A DNA stretch of 64,000 nt, from assembly GCF_025264645.1 (NCBI RefSeq), contig NZ_CP073696.1, positions 868,001 through 932,000 of the forward strand. The letters run 5' to 3'. The notes below the pieces were generated by a model. That model saw nothing but the letters and a program-made list of their open reading frames with translations. It made no database searches and had not been told where the DNA came from. A program made the position numbers and the translations under genes. Positions within the stretch are counted from its first letter, which is position 1, and every line of letters starts with the position of its first letter. Origin of the DNA: Edaphobacter lichenicola. Lineage in GTDB: Bacteria > Acidobacteriota > Terriglobia > Terriglobales > Acidobacteriaceae. Positions 36,344 to 46,000 of this stretch are shown here, piece by piece.

Positions 36344-37108
36344 ATGGAATATTCGGTTGGATTTATCATCGCCGTCTTCATTGCTCTTACTGGCGTGGGC
36401 GCCGGAACTATCACGACGCCGCTGCTTATCCTCTTTCTTGGCGTTCCCGCACCGGAAGCTGTCGCGACGGGTCTCATGTTCTCTGCCGCGGTAAAACTTG
36501 TGCTGGTTCCTTCGCAGATCGCTCGCGGCCAGGTGGCATGGCGAGTTCTCGGCTTCATGCTGCTTGGAGGACTGCCCGGAGTTCTTATCGGTTCGCTTGT
36601 TTTGCGCCATCTTGACATTCATGGGCCACAACTCCTACTCAATGGTTTGCTCGGCGGGGTGTTGGTCTTTACTGCTCTCTGGCAGATAGCTTTCTCTTTT
36701 CGTCCTGCACGTGCCGATATTCCACGTCCCGATCGTAGTCGCTGGCTTCCGTTTCTAATGTTTCCTGTTGGTGCTGAAGTCGGTTTTTCCTCAGCCGGGG
36801 CCGGAGCGTTGGGTAGCGCTGCTCTTCTTAGCCTTACGGCACTTACACCGGTTCAGGTTGTAGGAACGGATATCGTCTTCGGCTTTCTGCTGTCGCTTAT
36901 TGGCAGCGGAGCCCATGGGTTCTTCCATGGCACCAATTCGGGCCTTTTGCGGCATTTGATTATTGGCGGACTTGTCGGCGTTATCGTGGGTACCAGTGCT
37001 GCGCGATGGATACCAAAGCGCCCTTTACGCTTTGCGCTTTGGGTCTGGCTTTTGATCATTGGCTCGCAGTTTATTTACACCAATGCGTTTGCCGCGTCGC
37101 ACCGGTAG
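36344..37108 (+). CDS. TauE/SafE family sulfite/sulfonate permease
   Basis: A 254-aa membrane protein with about eight helices: VGFIIAVFIALTGVGAGTITTPLLILFLGVPAPEAVATGLMFSA at the N-terminus and a second related half. I start at ATG 36344 (GGAAAG upstream), 28 bp after cysH. Family members export sulfite or import/export organosulfur anions. In this operon it may vent excess sulfite or bring in sulfate or sulfonate; direction cannot be read. Confidence 0.87.
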   Translation: MEYSVGFIIAVFIALTGVGAGTITTPLLILFLGVPAPEAVATGLMFSAAVKLVLVPSQIARGQVAWRVLGFMLLGGLPGVLIGSLVLRHLDIHGPQLLLNGLLGGVLVFTALWQIAFSFRPARADIPRPDRSRWLPFLMFPVGAEVGFSSAGAGALGSAALLSLTALTPVQVVGTDIVFGFLLSLIGSGAHGFFHGTNSGLLRHLIIGGLVGVIVGTSAARWIPKRPLRFALWVWLLIIGSQFIYTNAFAASHR

Positions 37109-37387
37109 GCTTATTCGAGGGCGGTCTTCCACTTAAGTCCTGGATAGCACTCGTGGTGTTTCGTAAGAAGCCACTCGCGTGGTAACAGGTTTGTCGAACG
37201 ATGTGGCCGCTTGAATCTCTTTTGGCTCAGCGGACGGCTTCATCTTTGAGTGAGTTTCTGGCACTTTTGCTAGTGTCTTTTCCAGCAATTGATTCCTAGT
37301 ATGTCTACAGTCGAGGAGTTTGTGGTGTTGCTCCTGGAACCACCCTGCTTCGAACCCCAGGCTTTTGGATCGAGAGAGAGATACTTT

Positions 37388-37981
37388 ATGAAGACGAGAT
37401 ATCTAGCAATCGTGCCTTTTCTTGCCGCTGCCTTACTTGTGCCAATAAGTCAGGCACAAGTTCCAGTCTTTCAGATTACGCCAGCACAGAGTTCAGTCAA
37501 ATTCTCTGTGAAGGCTTCGGTCGCCTTGGAGGGCAACTTCGACAAGTGGGATGCGTCTTTGATTTTTACGTCCACGGATGTGGCCTCGGGAGTGCTCGAC
37601 ATCAAGATTCAAGCGGCATCTGTGGATACCGGAAGCGGTATGAAGAACGACAAGTTGAAAAGCGACGACTTCTTCGACGTTAAAAAGAATCCGTTGATCA
37701 CGTTCAAATCAACGAAGATCGTCCAGACGGGCCCGACCACGTTTGACGTACCAGGGACGTTTACCATCCGCGGAGTCTCTAAACCTGAAACGCTGACTTT
37801 TACGGTGAGCGGAGTGGGAACAGGATCGGGCGAGATTAAGGGCACGATGGCATTCGACCGCAAGGACTATGGAATGAATAGCGGCATTCCTTTTATTAAG
37901 ATTGCCGACCGAGTTGAAGTGAACGTTGACATCTTTGCGAAGCGTGTCAGTGGCCCCCCGGTGACTCTGAAGAAATATTGA
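37388..37981 (+). CDS. YceI family periplasmic protein
   Basis: A 197-aa secreted protein. Signal peptide (about 1-22), then the YceI lipocalin-like barrel: FQITPAQSSVKFSVKASVALEGNFDKW, KNDKLKSDDFFDVKKNPLITFKSTKI and IADRVEVNVDIFAKR. The family binds isoprenoid-like lipids. It starts at ATG 37388 behind GAGAGA. The 279-bp gap before it shows nothing else that I recognise. Confidence 0.88.
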   Translation: MKTRYLAIVPFLAAALLVPISQAQVPVFQITPAQSSVKFSVKASVALEGNFDKWDASLIFTSTDVASGVLDIKIQAASVDTGSGMKNDKLKSDDFFDVKKNPLITFKSTKIVQTGPTTFDVPGTFTIRGVSKPETLTFTVSGVGTGSGEIKGTMAFDRKDYGMNSGIPFIKIADRVEVNVDIFAKRVSGPPVTLKKY

Positions 37982-38038
37982 GGCAGGCATCGCTCCTCGT
38001 TATTTGCGGACCAGGGATGTTGTTCGTCACTATGCCAA

Positions 38039-39259
38039 TTACGCATGAGGCATTGGCTTCACGCAGCGGAAACCAAGGTGATTGGTACCGGTTGAAGCCT
38101 CGCCTTTGCCTCGAGTTCCCACCATATAGCGGGAACAGTACTGATCAGTGCAGAGATAGGATCCACCACGCATCACTCTCTTGGCGATACCGCGCTCTGC
38201 AGGATCGAAAGAGTCGTCGGGACCTGTTGGGTTGCGGGTGACATTGCCTGAGACAGCGAGGCGCCGATAGTAGTCGGGGCGGTACCAGTCGGATGTCCAC
38301 TGCCAGACGTTGCCAGCCATGTCATAGAGGCCGTAGCCATTGGCAGGAAATTTAGTAACGGGCGACGTGGCGCTGAAGCCATCGTCGCTGGTGTTCTTGT
38401 TGGGGAAGTGGCCTTGAAAGGTGTTTGCCATGTACTTGCCGTCGGGGCGGAAGGCGTCGCCCCAGACGAAAGGCTTGCCGGTTAAGCCACCACGGGCGGC
38501 GAACTCCCACTCCGCTTCCGTAGGAAGACGTTTGCCCGCCCATTTTGCGTATGCAAGAGCGTCGTCATAGGAGACGTCGACGACCGGATAATTTTCTTTG
38601 CCCTTGATGTCACTGTCGGGGCCGTTGGGATGTCGCCAGTTTGCGCCCTTGACGTAGCTCCACCATTGATACTGGTCATTGAGCGGAACGGCTTGATCGG
38701 GTGGGGAGAAGACGACGGCTCCGGCTACGAGGTTTTCAGGTGGCGCTCCTGGAAAGTCTTCTGCTTTCGGTGTCTTTTCGGCTTCGGTAACGTAGTGTGT
38801 CGCAGCGACAAACTTCGCAAACTCAGCATTGGTGACATCGGTCTTGTCCATCCAGAAACCGTCGACGTAGACACGGTGAACGGGACGGGAGTCTTCGGTT
38901 GCTTTCATGCCAACGTGGTCGTGCTCCATGTCGGGAGGATCCTGCGCACCCATTGAAAATTCACCTCCGGGTATCCATGCCATGCCTGGTTGAGATTTGC
39001 CCTGCGGCATAGCTTTATTGGGAATGGTTGGTGCGAACATGGAACCGGTAGAGGTATTCATTCGAGATAGTTCGTTAGGGGGCAGCGCGGCCGGGCTTAC
39101 TGGAGTTGGAGCGGATGCAGCAGAAGCAGTTCGAGCCTGGGGAGATTTGAGGAAGGTGATAATGATTAGCGTCAGGATGAATAAGGCGCCGAGCGCCCAT
39201 GTCATAAGGCTGTATGTTTTGGGGTTAGTTATCTTCGTAGATTCAAAAGGTCTCGACAT
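38039..39259 (-). CDS. Formylglycine-generating enzyme (sulfatase-maturating, SUMF1-like)
   Basis: A 406-aa protein. An N-terminal membrane anchor (about 17-37) precedes a linker and a full FGE-sulfatase domain: MAWIPGGEFSMGAQ, KRLPTEAEWEFAARGG, GLYDMAGNVWQWTSDWY, GTNHLGFRCV. Both active-site cysteines are present, C370 and C375, in RGGSYLCTDQYCSRY, so it should be catalytically competent and not merely a lectin-like relative. It starts behind GGAGG. No sulfatase gene is in the window. Confidence 0.9.
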   Translation of the reverse strand: MSRPFESTKITNPKTYSLMTWALGALFILTLIIITFLKSPQARTASAASAPTPVSPAALPPNELSRMNTSTGSMFAPTIPNKAMPQGKSQPGMAWIPGGEFSMGAQDPPDMEHDHVGMKATEDSRPVHRVYVDGFWMDKTDVTNAEFAKFVAATHYVTEAEKTPKAEDFPGAPPENLVAGAVVFSPPDQAVPLNDQYQWWSYVKGANWRHPNGPDSDIKGKENYPVVDVSYDDALAYAKWAGKRLPTEAEWEFAARGGLTGKPFVWGDAFRPDGKYMANTFQGHFPNKNTSDDGFSATSPVTKFPANGYGLYDMAGNVWQWTSDWYRPDYYRRLAVSGNVTRNPTGPDDSFDPAERGIAKRVMRGGSYLCTDQYCSRYMVGTRGKGEASTGTNHLGFRCVKPMPHA

Positions 39260-39453
39260 CAAACTCCTCCGGGCTTGCCAGCAGATGACCTTCTTCGTAG
39301 CAGGGAACCGTTGCGCAGGTAATCCCTGCAATTGCAACGATAATACTACTCATCAAGAACCTTGACCCCAACGGGGCGAGCTCTACTAACAGCGGCCTGA
39401 CGAGGTTTTCTTATTGGGTCAATCCCGGATTGTCAATAAACGGCTTTGTAGCC

Positions 39454-40332
39454 TCAGCCGTGGCTTCGATACCCCATGCCTGCTAAGACACCGCGCATGT
39501 AAGCGAAGCTACTGATAACCCCGGGCATTGGATCGTCGCCATGGACCTCGTACTCCAAGTCGACAAATCCTTTGTATTTGGTTTTTATCAGGGCTTCGAA
39601 GATTTCTCTTACCGGCATGATGCCGTCTCCAACAGCAACCTGACTTTCCTTACTTTGGAAGTTCGTCAGGTCCTTCATGTGTACATCGAATAGACGCGGA
39701 CCCACTTCATGTATGGCTTGAACTACATCTGTACCGGCACGCACAGTGTGACCTACGTCGATGCAGCATCCGATGCGCGGATCCATGTTCTTCACAGCCT
39801 TTAGAATGTCGAGGGGAGAGTGCCACAGTTTATCCTCGGGTCCGTGGTTGTGGATGGCGATGCGGAAGTCATACTCTTTCACGAATTTCTCGACGCGCGG
39901 AAGCGTTTCGGGAGTCGGGTCACCCGCAACAATGACTGAGATGCCTGCACGTTTGCAATATTCAAACTTACTGCGGATATCAGCATCTTCGTCTTTCGCG
40001 AAGTAGATGGTTCCGGCGGCGTGGAGTTTAATTCCCGCAGCTGCGTAGTCCGCGAGCGCTTTGGCCTCTTCAGCTGGGTCCATTGGAAGATGATCCTTGG
40101 TGTCCTTCACATTGAGGTCGGTTACGCTAAGTTGCTTCATGAAACCAATCATCTGCTCGCGACTGAAGTTGCGGAACGTGTAGCTGGCCAAGCCCAGTTG
40201 AATGGGAGATGGAGCACCTGTTGCCGACGATGGCTGCTGCGCCAGCATGGGAAGACTGCTTGATGCGGCACTCGCTGCCGCAAAGAGTGCGCCGGATTGA
40301 ACGAAGTTGCGACGGGTGAAAGTGTTTTTCAT
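39454..40332 (-). CDS. Tat-exported sugar isomerase/epimerase-like TIM barrel
   Basis: A 292-aa protein from ATG 40332. A twin-arginine signal (TRRNFVQSGALFAAASAAS) is followed by an AP-endonuclease-2/xylose-isomerase-like barrel with IQLGLASYTFRNF, AIHNHGPEDK, CIDVGHTVRAG and DLEYEVHGDDP, giving Glu/Asp/His metal ligands. It is the last of three Tat-exported enzymes following the TonB receptor. The reaction is unknown; related periplasmic proteins act on 3-keto sugars. Confidence 0.87.
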   Translation of the reverse strand: MKNTFTRRNFVQSGALFAAASAASSSLPMLAQQPSSATGAPSPIQLGLASYTFRNFSREQMIGFMKQLSVTDLNVKDTKDHLPMDPAEEAKALADYAAAGIKLHAAGTIYFAKDEDADIRSKFEYCKRAGISVIVAGDPTPETLPRVEKFVKEYDFRIAIHNHGPEDKLWHSPLDILKAVKNMDPRIGCCIDVGHTVRAGTDVVQAIHEVGPRLFDVHMKDLTNFQSKESQVAVGDGIMPVREIFEALIKTKYKGFVDLEYEVHGDDPMPGVISSFAYMRGVLAGMGYRSHG

Positions 40333-40473
40333 GAGTGTCTTGACTCGGCTTTCTGGATTTGAGGTGCTTTGCAAGAGCTGGTCGGAATAAAGAAGGCTGT
40401 GTGATGGTCGGCTGGCAGTGATTCGCGATGAAGATCGAATGCAGCGGCGGATTTTTCGCGATAACGGAAAGCG

Positions 40474-41793
40474 CTATAGATGCGGTGCCCAGCCCTTCTC
40501 GTATTCGCGGCCCCACAACTTCATTGCGTCGGCGTCATGCTGGACCTTCCCATCTTTGGGATCGAGTTGCAATTCGCGGTTCACTTCCCACGCAACATTG
40601 GAGAGTTGAAGCATCGTGACTGCGACGTTTCCTATCGATATGGGGGCGTTGAGTTTTTCGCCTTTGCGGATGCCTGCGATGAAGTTAGCGAAGTGCAGAT
40701 CGGTCATAGAGTCTCGGCCGGTGAGATCAGAAGATGAGGTCTCTTTGCCTGTCTTGAACTCGCTGGTTTTGTTTCCTTTGAGATCGTAGATTTCGTAGCC
40801 GTCACGATCGACTAGCACTGTGCCAGTGGTTCCCATGATGGTCGATCCGCGATCGCGGTTGTAATACTTCATCCCCTGGCAGCTCTTGCCTTCCCAGGTG
40901 ATCATCTTGTCGTCGTAGTCAAAGCTGGTGACGAGCGTGTCGTAGAACTGCCAATCGTCTTTGAACTGATAGCGGCCGCCCGATGAGGTGATCCGGTTGG
41001 GGAAGTCGACGCCGAGCGCCCAGCGGCAGACGTCGATTTCATGCGTGCCGTTATTGAGCGTCTCGCCGGTGCCATAGATCCTTAGCCAGTGCCAGTTATA
41101 TGGCTGCACATTGTCCATGTAGGGTTTGCGCGGAGCCGGCCCCTGCCACAGATCCCAGTCGAGCTGTGGTGGTACGGGTGCTTCCTTTCCGGTTCCCATC
41201 GACTTTCTAACGTTGCTGTACCAGGCCTTTGCGAAGTACGCCCTGCCGATGAGACCGTTGTGAATCTTGTCGACGATTTCGATCGTGTGGGGGGAGGAGC
41301 GTTGCTGGGTCCCCATCTGCACTAATTTTTGATACTTTCGCTGTGCCTCAACCAGAAGCGCGCCCTCGGCAGGGTTATGGCTGCAAGGCTTTTCGACGTA
41401 GACGTGCTTGCCCGCCTGGAGTCCTGCGATGGCCATTGGCGTATGCCAGTGATCGGGGGTTGCAATCGTGATGGCGTCAACGTCTTTTTGTTGAAGGACG
41501 TGGCGAAAGTCCTTTTCAGTCACAGCGGTGTAGCCCATCTCTTTTTGCACGTTGTCCGCGAATTTTTTAAGGATGTTGCTTTCAACGTCGCAGACGTAGG
41601 TTATTCGCGCGGAGTCTTTGTTGGCCTTGAGCGCCGAAAGGTGGGCGTAGGCGCGGGAGTTGAGGCCGATCACCGCGAAGTTTACGCGATCGTTGGAGCC
41701 AAGTATTTGAGCGTAACTCTTTGCGGTTGATCCAACGGCAAGGCTTGCGGCTCCGACGGCAAGTGTGTCAATGAATTCACGTCTGGTAATCAT
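40474..41793 (-). CDS. Tat-exported Gfo/Idh/MocA oxidoreductase
   Basis: A 439-aa protein. Twin-arginine signal ITRREFIDTLAVGAASLAVG, then a Rossmann domain (VNFAVIGLNSRAY, VDAITIATPDHWH, GKHVYVEKPCSHN) and the Gfo/Idh/MocA C-terminal domain (GTHEIDVCRWALGV). Like glucose-fructose oxidoreductase it probably carries its NAD(P) cofactor through the Tat pathway and oxidises a sugar in the periplasm. It lies between two isomerase-like barrels, suggesting sequential action on one sugar. Confidence 0.92.
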   Translation of the reverse strand: MITRREFIDTLAVGAASLAVGSTAKSYAQILGSNDRVNFAVIGLNSRAYAHLSALKANKDSARITYVCDVESNILKKFADNVQKEMGYTAVTEKDFRHVLQQKDVDAITIATPDHWHTPMAIAGLQAGKHVYVEKPCSHNPAEGALLVEAQRKYQKLVQMGTQQRSSPHTIEIVDKIHNGLIGRAYFAKAWYSNVRKSMGTGKEAPVPPQLDWDLWQGPAPRKPYMDNVQPYNWHWLRIYGTGETLNNGTHEIDVCRWALGVDFPNRITSSGGRYQFKDDWQFYDTLVTSFDYDDKMITWEGKSCQGMKYYNRDRGSTIMGTTGTVLVDRDGYEIYDLKGNKTSEFKTGKETSSSDLTGRDSMTDLHFANFIAGIRKGEKLNAPISIGNVAVTMLQLSNVAWEVNRELQLDPKDGKVQHDADAMKLWGREYEKGWAPHL

Positions 41794-41903
41794 TTTCTCT
41801 CCTTCGGTGTGTATGAAGCCGCTCAGGTTCGTTTTGGGTTTTGGTGAGGAAGCACGAAACGGCGGGGAGTTGCGGTCTCTGTCTCTCAGTCAATCGTGAT
41901 TGG

Positions 41904-42869
41904 CTAGAAGGTACCCGAGTTTATTAAGGCCTGCTTCATGCCATCCCAACTGATGCGTGTGGAGGCCTCTGGTGTGGCTGCGCCGCGCCAATGGGTTTCG
42001 AGGCTGACGGCGTCACGATAGCCGGCCTGCTTTAGAGCACGAAACTGCGCCGTCCAGTCGACGTAGCCTTTGTCAACGGGCGACCACACGATTTTGCCAG
42101 AAGCGTCTTTGATCGCGTTTTTGCAGTGGCAGTGATGAATTCGATTTTTTGGGAGAGCATCCCATCCTGCGGGAAAGGCGTCAAGTTCGCCGCGCATGAC
42201 GGCGTTTCCTGCGTCCCAATTGAGAGCGAAGTGAGGGGACTGAATGGCGTTGAGGACTTTTGCTGCTTCGCGACCGGTCGCAGTGTTGCAGGCGAATTCG
42301 TTTTCAATCACGAGGAGGAGACCCTGTTGACCGACGATGTCGGCAGTGGCGCGTAGCTTTTCGTTGATGGCTGCGCGGTAGGGAGCCACGTCATCGAGGC
42401 GCCAGAAGTCGAAGCAGCGAATCTTGTCGGTCTTGAACTGTTTGGCCAGAGAGATGGAGCGGGCCAGGACTTCGTCCTGTTGCTTGTAGGCCACCTCTTG
42501 GGCTCCGTGCATATCTCCCTTTGAACCGTATTGTGATTTGGGAGCACCTGGCCAATCTACTTTGAAGAGAGGGCTGGCGATGTCAGTAACCTGCAGATCG
42601 TATTTGGCGAGAATCTTCTGAGCTTCAGCAATCTCGGCGTCGGAGGAGGCCTGAAGATTTTTGCCCCACATCTCACGCAGTTCGACGTAGTGCAGGCCGA
42701 AGTCCTTCGCGATGACGGAGCAGGCGTGATCGAAGTCTTGAGAGATTTCATCGGAGATTACAGCAATTTTGAAAGGCGAACTTGCAGCCCATGCGCGAAT
42801 AGGCAAAGAGAGGGAGGCAACTACTCCAGCCGCGCCTCCTACAAACTGTCGCCTGGAAACACTCTTCAT
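41904..42869 (-). CDS. Tat-exported sugar isomerase/epimerase-like TIM barrel
   Basis: A 321-aa protein. Twin-arginine signal SRRQFVGGAAGVVASLSLPIRAWA, then an AP-endonuclease-2-like barrel: FGLHYVELREMWG, LLLVIENEFACNT, ALNWDAGNAV, IHHCHCKNAI and AVSLETHWRG, which supply Glu, Asp, His and Glu metal ligands. It is the first enzyme gene after the TonB receptor and probably shares its transcript. Confidence 0.88.
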   Translation of the reverse strand: MKSVSRRQFVGGAAGVVASLSLPIRAWAASSPFKIAVISDEISQDFDHACSVIAKDFGLHYVELREMWGKNLQASSDAEIAEAQKILAKYDLQVTDIASPLFKVDWPGAPKSQYGSKGDMHGAQEVAYKQQDEVLARSISLAKQFKTDKIRCFDFWRLDDVAPYRAAINEKLRATADIVGQQGLLLVIENEFACNTATGREAAKVLNAIQSPHFALNWDAGNAVMRGELDAFPAGWDALPKNRIHHCHCKNAIKDASGKIVWSPVDKGYVDWTAQFRALKQAGYRDAVSLETHWRGAATPEASTRISWDGMKQALINSGTF

Positions 42870-43058
42870 AATTTTGAACTCCTCTTTCTTACTTGCAGTT
42901 TGGGTATGCGAAACGGATGTAAATGGAAGACGATTCCTCTTATGATTTTGTTGCTGCTTAGAACTACAAAAGTTGAAAGACTTTTCGTGGGCCTTGCATC
43001 TCGGAAGCGAAATGCAGGGACGGAGATAAGGTGATGCGGTCTTGTGTGCTCACTCCAG

Positions 43059-46000
43059 TTAGAAGGATATCTTGACAGCTGCTTGAAGAACACGGGGACC
43101 GCCGACACCGTTGACATTGCCAACACCACTTCCCAGCGTAGAGGTAATTATGCCAAACGAGCCGGATCCAAAGGTCGTCCCAGGCTGACCGAAGGCAGGA
43201 GTATTGGTTAGATTAAAGGCATCGAAGCGAGCTTCTAGAGAAGACTCACGGAAGATGGGAAAACTTTTGAAGAGTGAAAGATTGTCGGAGAAGTAGCCTG
43301 GACCACGGAATTGATTACGCTGCGTATTACCGACTAAGCAAGGACCCGGAGATACGCAACCGGCGAGTCTACTTACGGAGAAGCTAGTTGGGTCGAACCA
43401 CTGTGTTTTGGCGGCACGAGTAACGTTATGCAGAACGTGGAAAGGGGCAATCTGATCGATCGTTTGGGTTGTTCCTGGCGTTGCACTTGTCGTTGTGAGA
43501 GTGAATGGCAGACCGGACAGTGCAGATAGGATCGCCGAGGTCTTCCATCCACCTAATACGAACGAGCCTACGCCGGAGTTGAAGTAACGGTGACCTCGTC
43601 CGGCTGGGAGTTCCCACGTAACGGTCTGTTCGAAGTTGAGTCCCCGGTCAAAGTCCGCCACGGTGTAGTTACGACGGAAGTCGTTGTAAAACAGCAACGC
43701 TCCGTCCTGGGCACCCGTCTGATAGTTTTGAGCTTTACCCCAGGTAATCGCGGAGCTAAAGGCGATTCCTTTGGTGAAGCGGCGAGATAGTTGTACCTGC
43801 AAGGACTGGTAGTTTGTAGAGAAGCCTAGAAAATATTGTGTTACAGAAGCAGTTTTGCCAAAGGCTATGTTGAGAGGATCGAAGGTTCCGCTCTGGCCAT
43901 AGACGCTGGGTATATTGATGTTTTGTGCGACATCAATGCGCGTGCCATGGTTCGCAACATAAGCGATTTGGAGTGAACTATCTCCAGGCAGCGCCTGTTG
44001 AATGGCCACGTTCCATGAGGAGACATAAGCGTTCTGAAAGTTCTTAGGAATATATAGGTTACCCAGGCTGTTGAGGAAGGTGTTGCCAGTCGCCGTGATC
44101 GTCCCATTTGCGGCGATGGGAACCGGAGGGGTGGGGGGAATTCCGCTCACAAAATTAACTGCCGCAGGATTCGATGATGAGAGTACAGCGGCTCCATACG
44201 TTGGCACGTTCGTGTAGTCCGTACTCGTCTTGATGGGGTAGTTATACGCGTAGGAGTTATCGACGAACGGAACATAGCTGACGCCAAACCCTGCCCGGAT
44301 TACGGTTGTATCCGTGGCACGGTAACTTGCTCCGAGCCGTGGAGCAAAGTTGTTGTAGTCCGTCTTCATGCCGATATTGGATGGATTTCCAGCGATACCT
44401 GCGATTACCAATTGATTGGTGGCTGGATTGTATTCTGAGAAACCTCCAGCTTTGCGTGGGGTTGCTGGCGGATAGAGTTCATAGCGCAGACCGACGTCGA
44501 CGGTCAGCTTGGAAGTAGCCTGCCACTTGTCGGAGACAAAGAAGAAGAGCCAGGTTTGCCGGTAGCACGGGAACGTGCTGTTCGTATCCTGACCGACCTG
44601 GTAAGGAGTGTCAAAGAGAATGCTGGCGATGTCGTTGGCTTGCCCTTTGGTCGCTGCACCCGGTGCGGATGTTTGGTTTTCGCTGAAGTAGAAGGTTCCA
44701 GCCGCTGCGTTGATATTTCCTTGCAGAAGATCGTCGCGAATTCGACGAATGTCGGCGCCTGCCTTCAGCGCATGATTGCCGAGAATCTTCGTCCAGTTAT
44801 TTGCAAAGTCGATATTCGACTCCGCGCGGAGCCATGGTAGCGATTGAGAGTAACCAATGAGCGGATTCCCTGTTCCGTTTTCTCCGTTGCCTGCAAAGTT
44901 GCTCACTTGAAATGCGACTTGTCCGCTGTCGATCGAGCTGAGATTCGTTCCTGGGATGCCGAGTGTCTTAGCATCGGTCGAACCGAAGTCAGATTGTTCT
45001 GCAGAGTTACGAAGGTGAGCTACACCAATACGAGCTTCAGTAAATAAGGTCGGCGAAAAGACGTGATCGTAGTTGCCACCGGTGCTATAAGCGGTTGCCG
45101 TTCCAGTTGCTTCAAAACCTCCACCTGTGGGCCCCCCGAGGAAGGATCCGAACAGAGGTGCCTGGAAGGTATTGATTGATTGATGGCTGAAACGACCGCT
45201 CAGATGGTCTTTTTGAGTGATTGTCCAGTCACTCTTGATGTCGTAGCTGATTGCATCTTTATGGAAGGGGGAGTTCTGCGAAAAATTATTGGCTGTCGCT
45301 CCACCAATATAGGCAGATGAAGCAAGATTTTCCTTTGGGTTTCTCGCGATTGCATCCAAACTCTGCAAGACGGTCAATCCGATATTGCTGTCGTTCACTG
45401 GCGTCATCGCTCGGCTTAACGGAATCTGGTTGTTCGTGAATGGTGTGCGTCCTTTGCCGCAGTTGGCCGGAGTGGGTCCTCCCTGACAGTCAGCTACATC
45501 TCCGGTCTGTGGATCGTAAATCTGCCCGGCATATTTGCTGAGATCGATATTGCTGCCAACTACGTTGTAGTAGGGGATGGTTGTGGTCACAGTGGACGAT
45601 TCGTGATCGGAGGTGCGCAGAAAGTCGCCGAAGAAAAACAGCTTGTCTTTAACGATTGGACCGCCGATCGAAGCACCTGTGTAGTTGTATACGAGGCGTC
45701 CATTGGGTCCACTTGCGAAGTAGTTGCGGGCATTGACTCCGTTGTTTTCCATGTTCTGAAATACAGAGCCGTGAAACTGATTCGTTCCAGACTTAAGAGT
45801 CAGATTGACCACCGTGCCGACCGCACGGCCGAACTCGGCTTCGAAGTTGTTGGTCGTGATGTCGACGTTCTGAAGAGAGGCTGCCGGTGGAACAAGGATG
45901 ATGTGGATGCCGGTGCGCTGATCGTCGTCGATACCCTCAATCTGATACAGATTGACGTACGAGGACTGACCGTTCGCGTTCACGGACAGATCGTTGTTCG

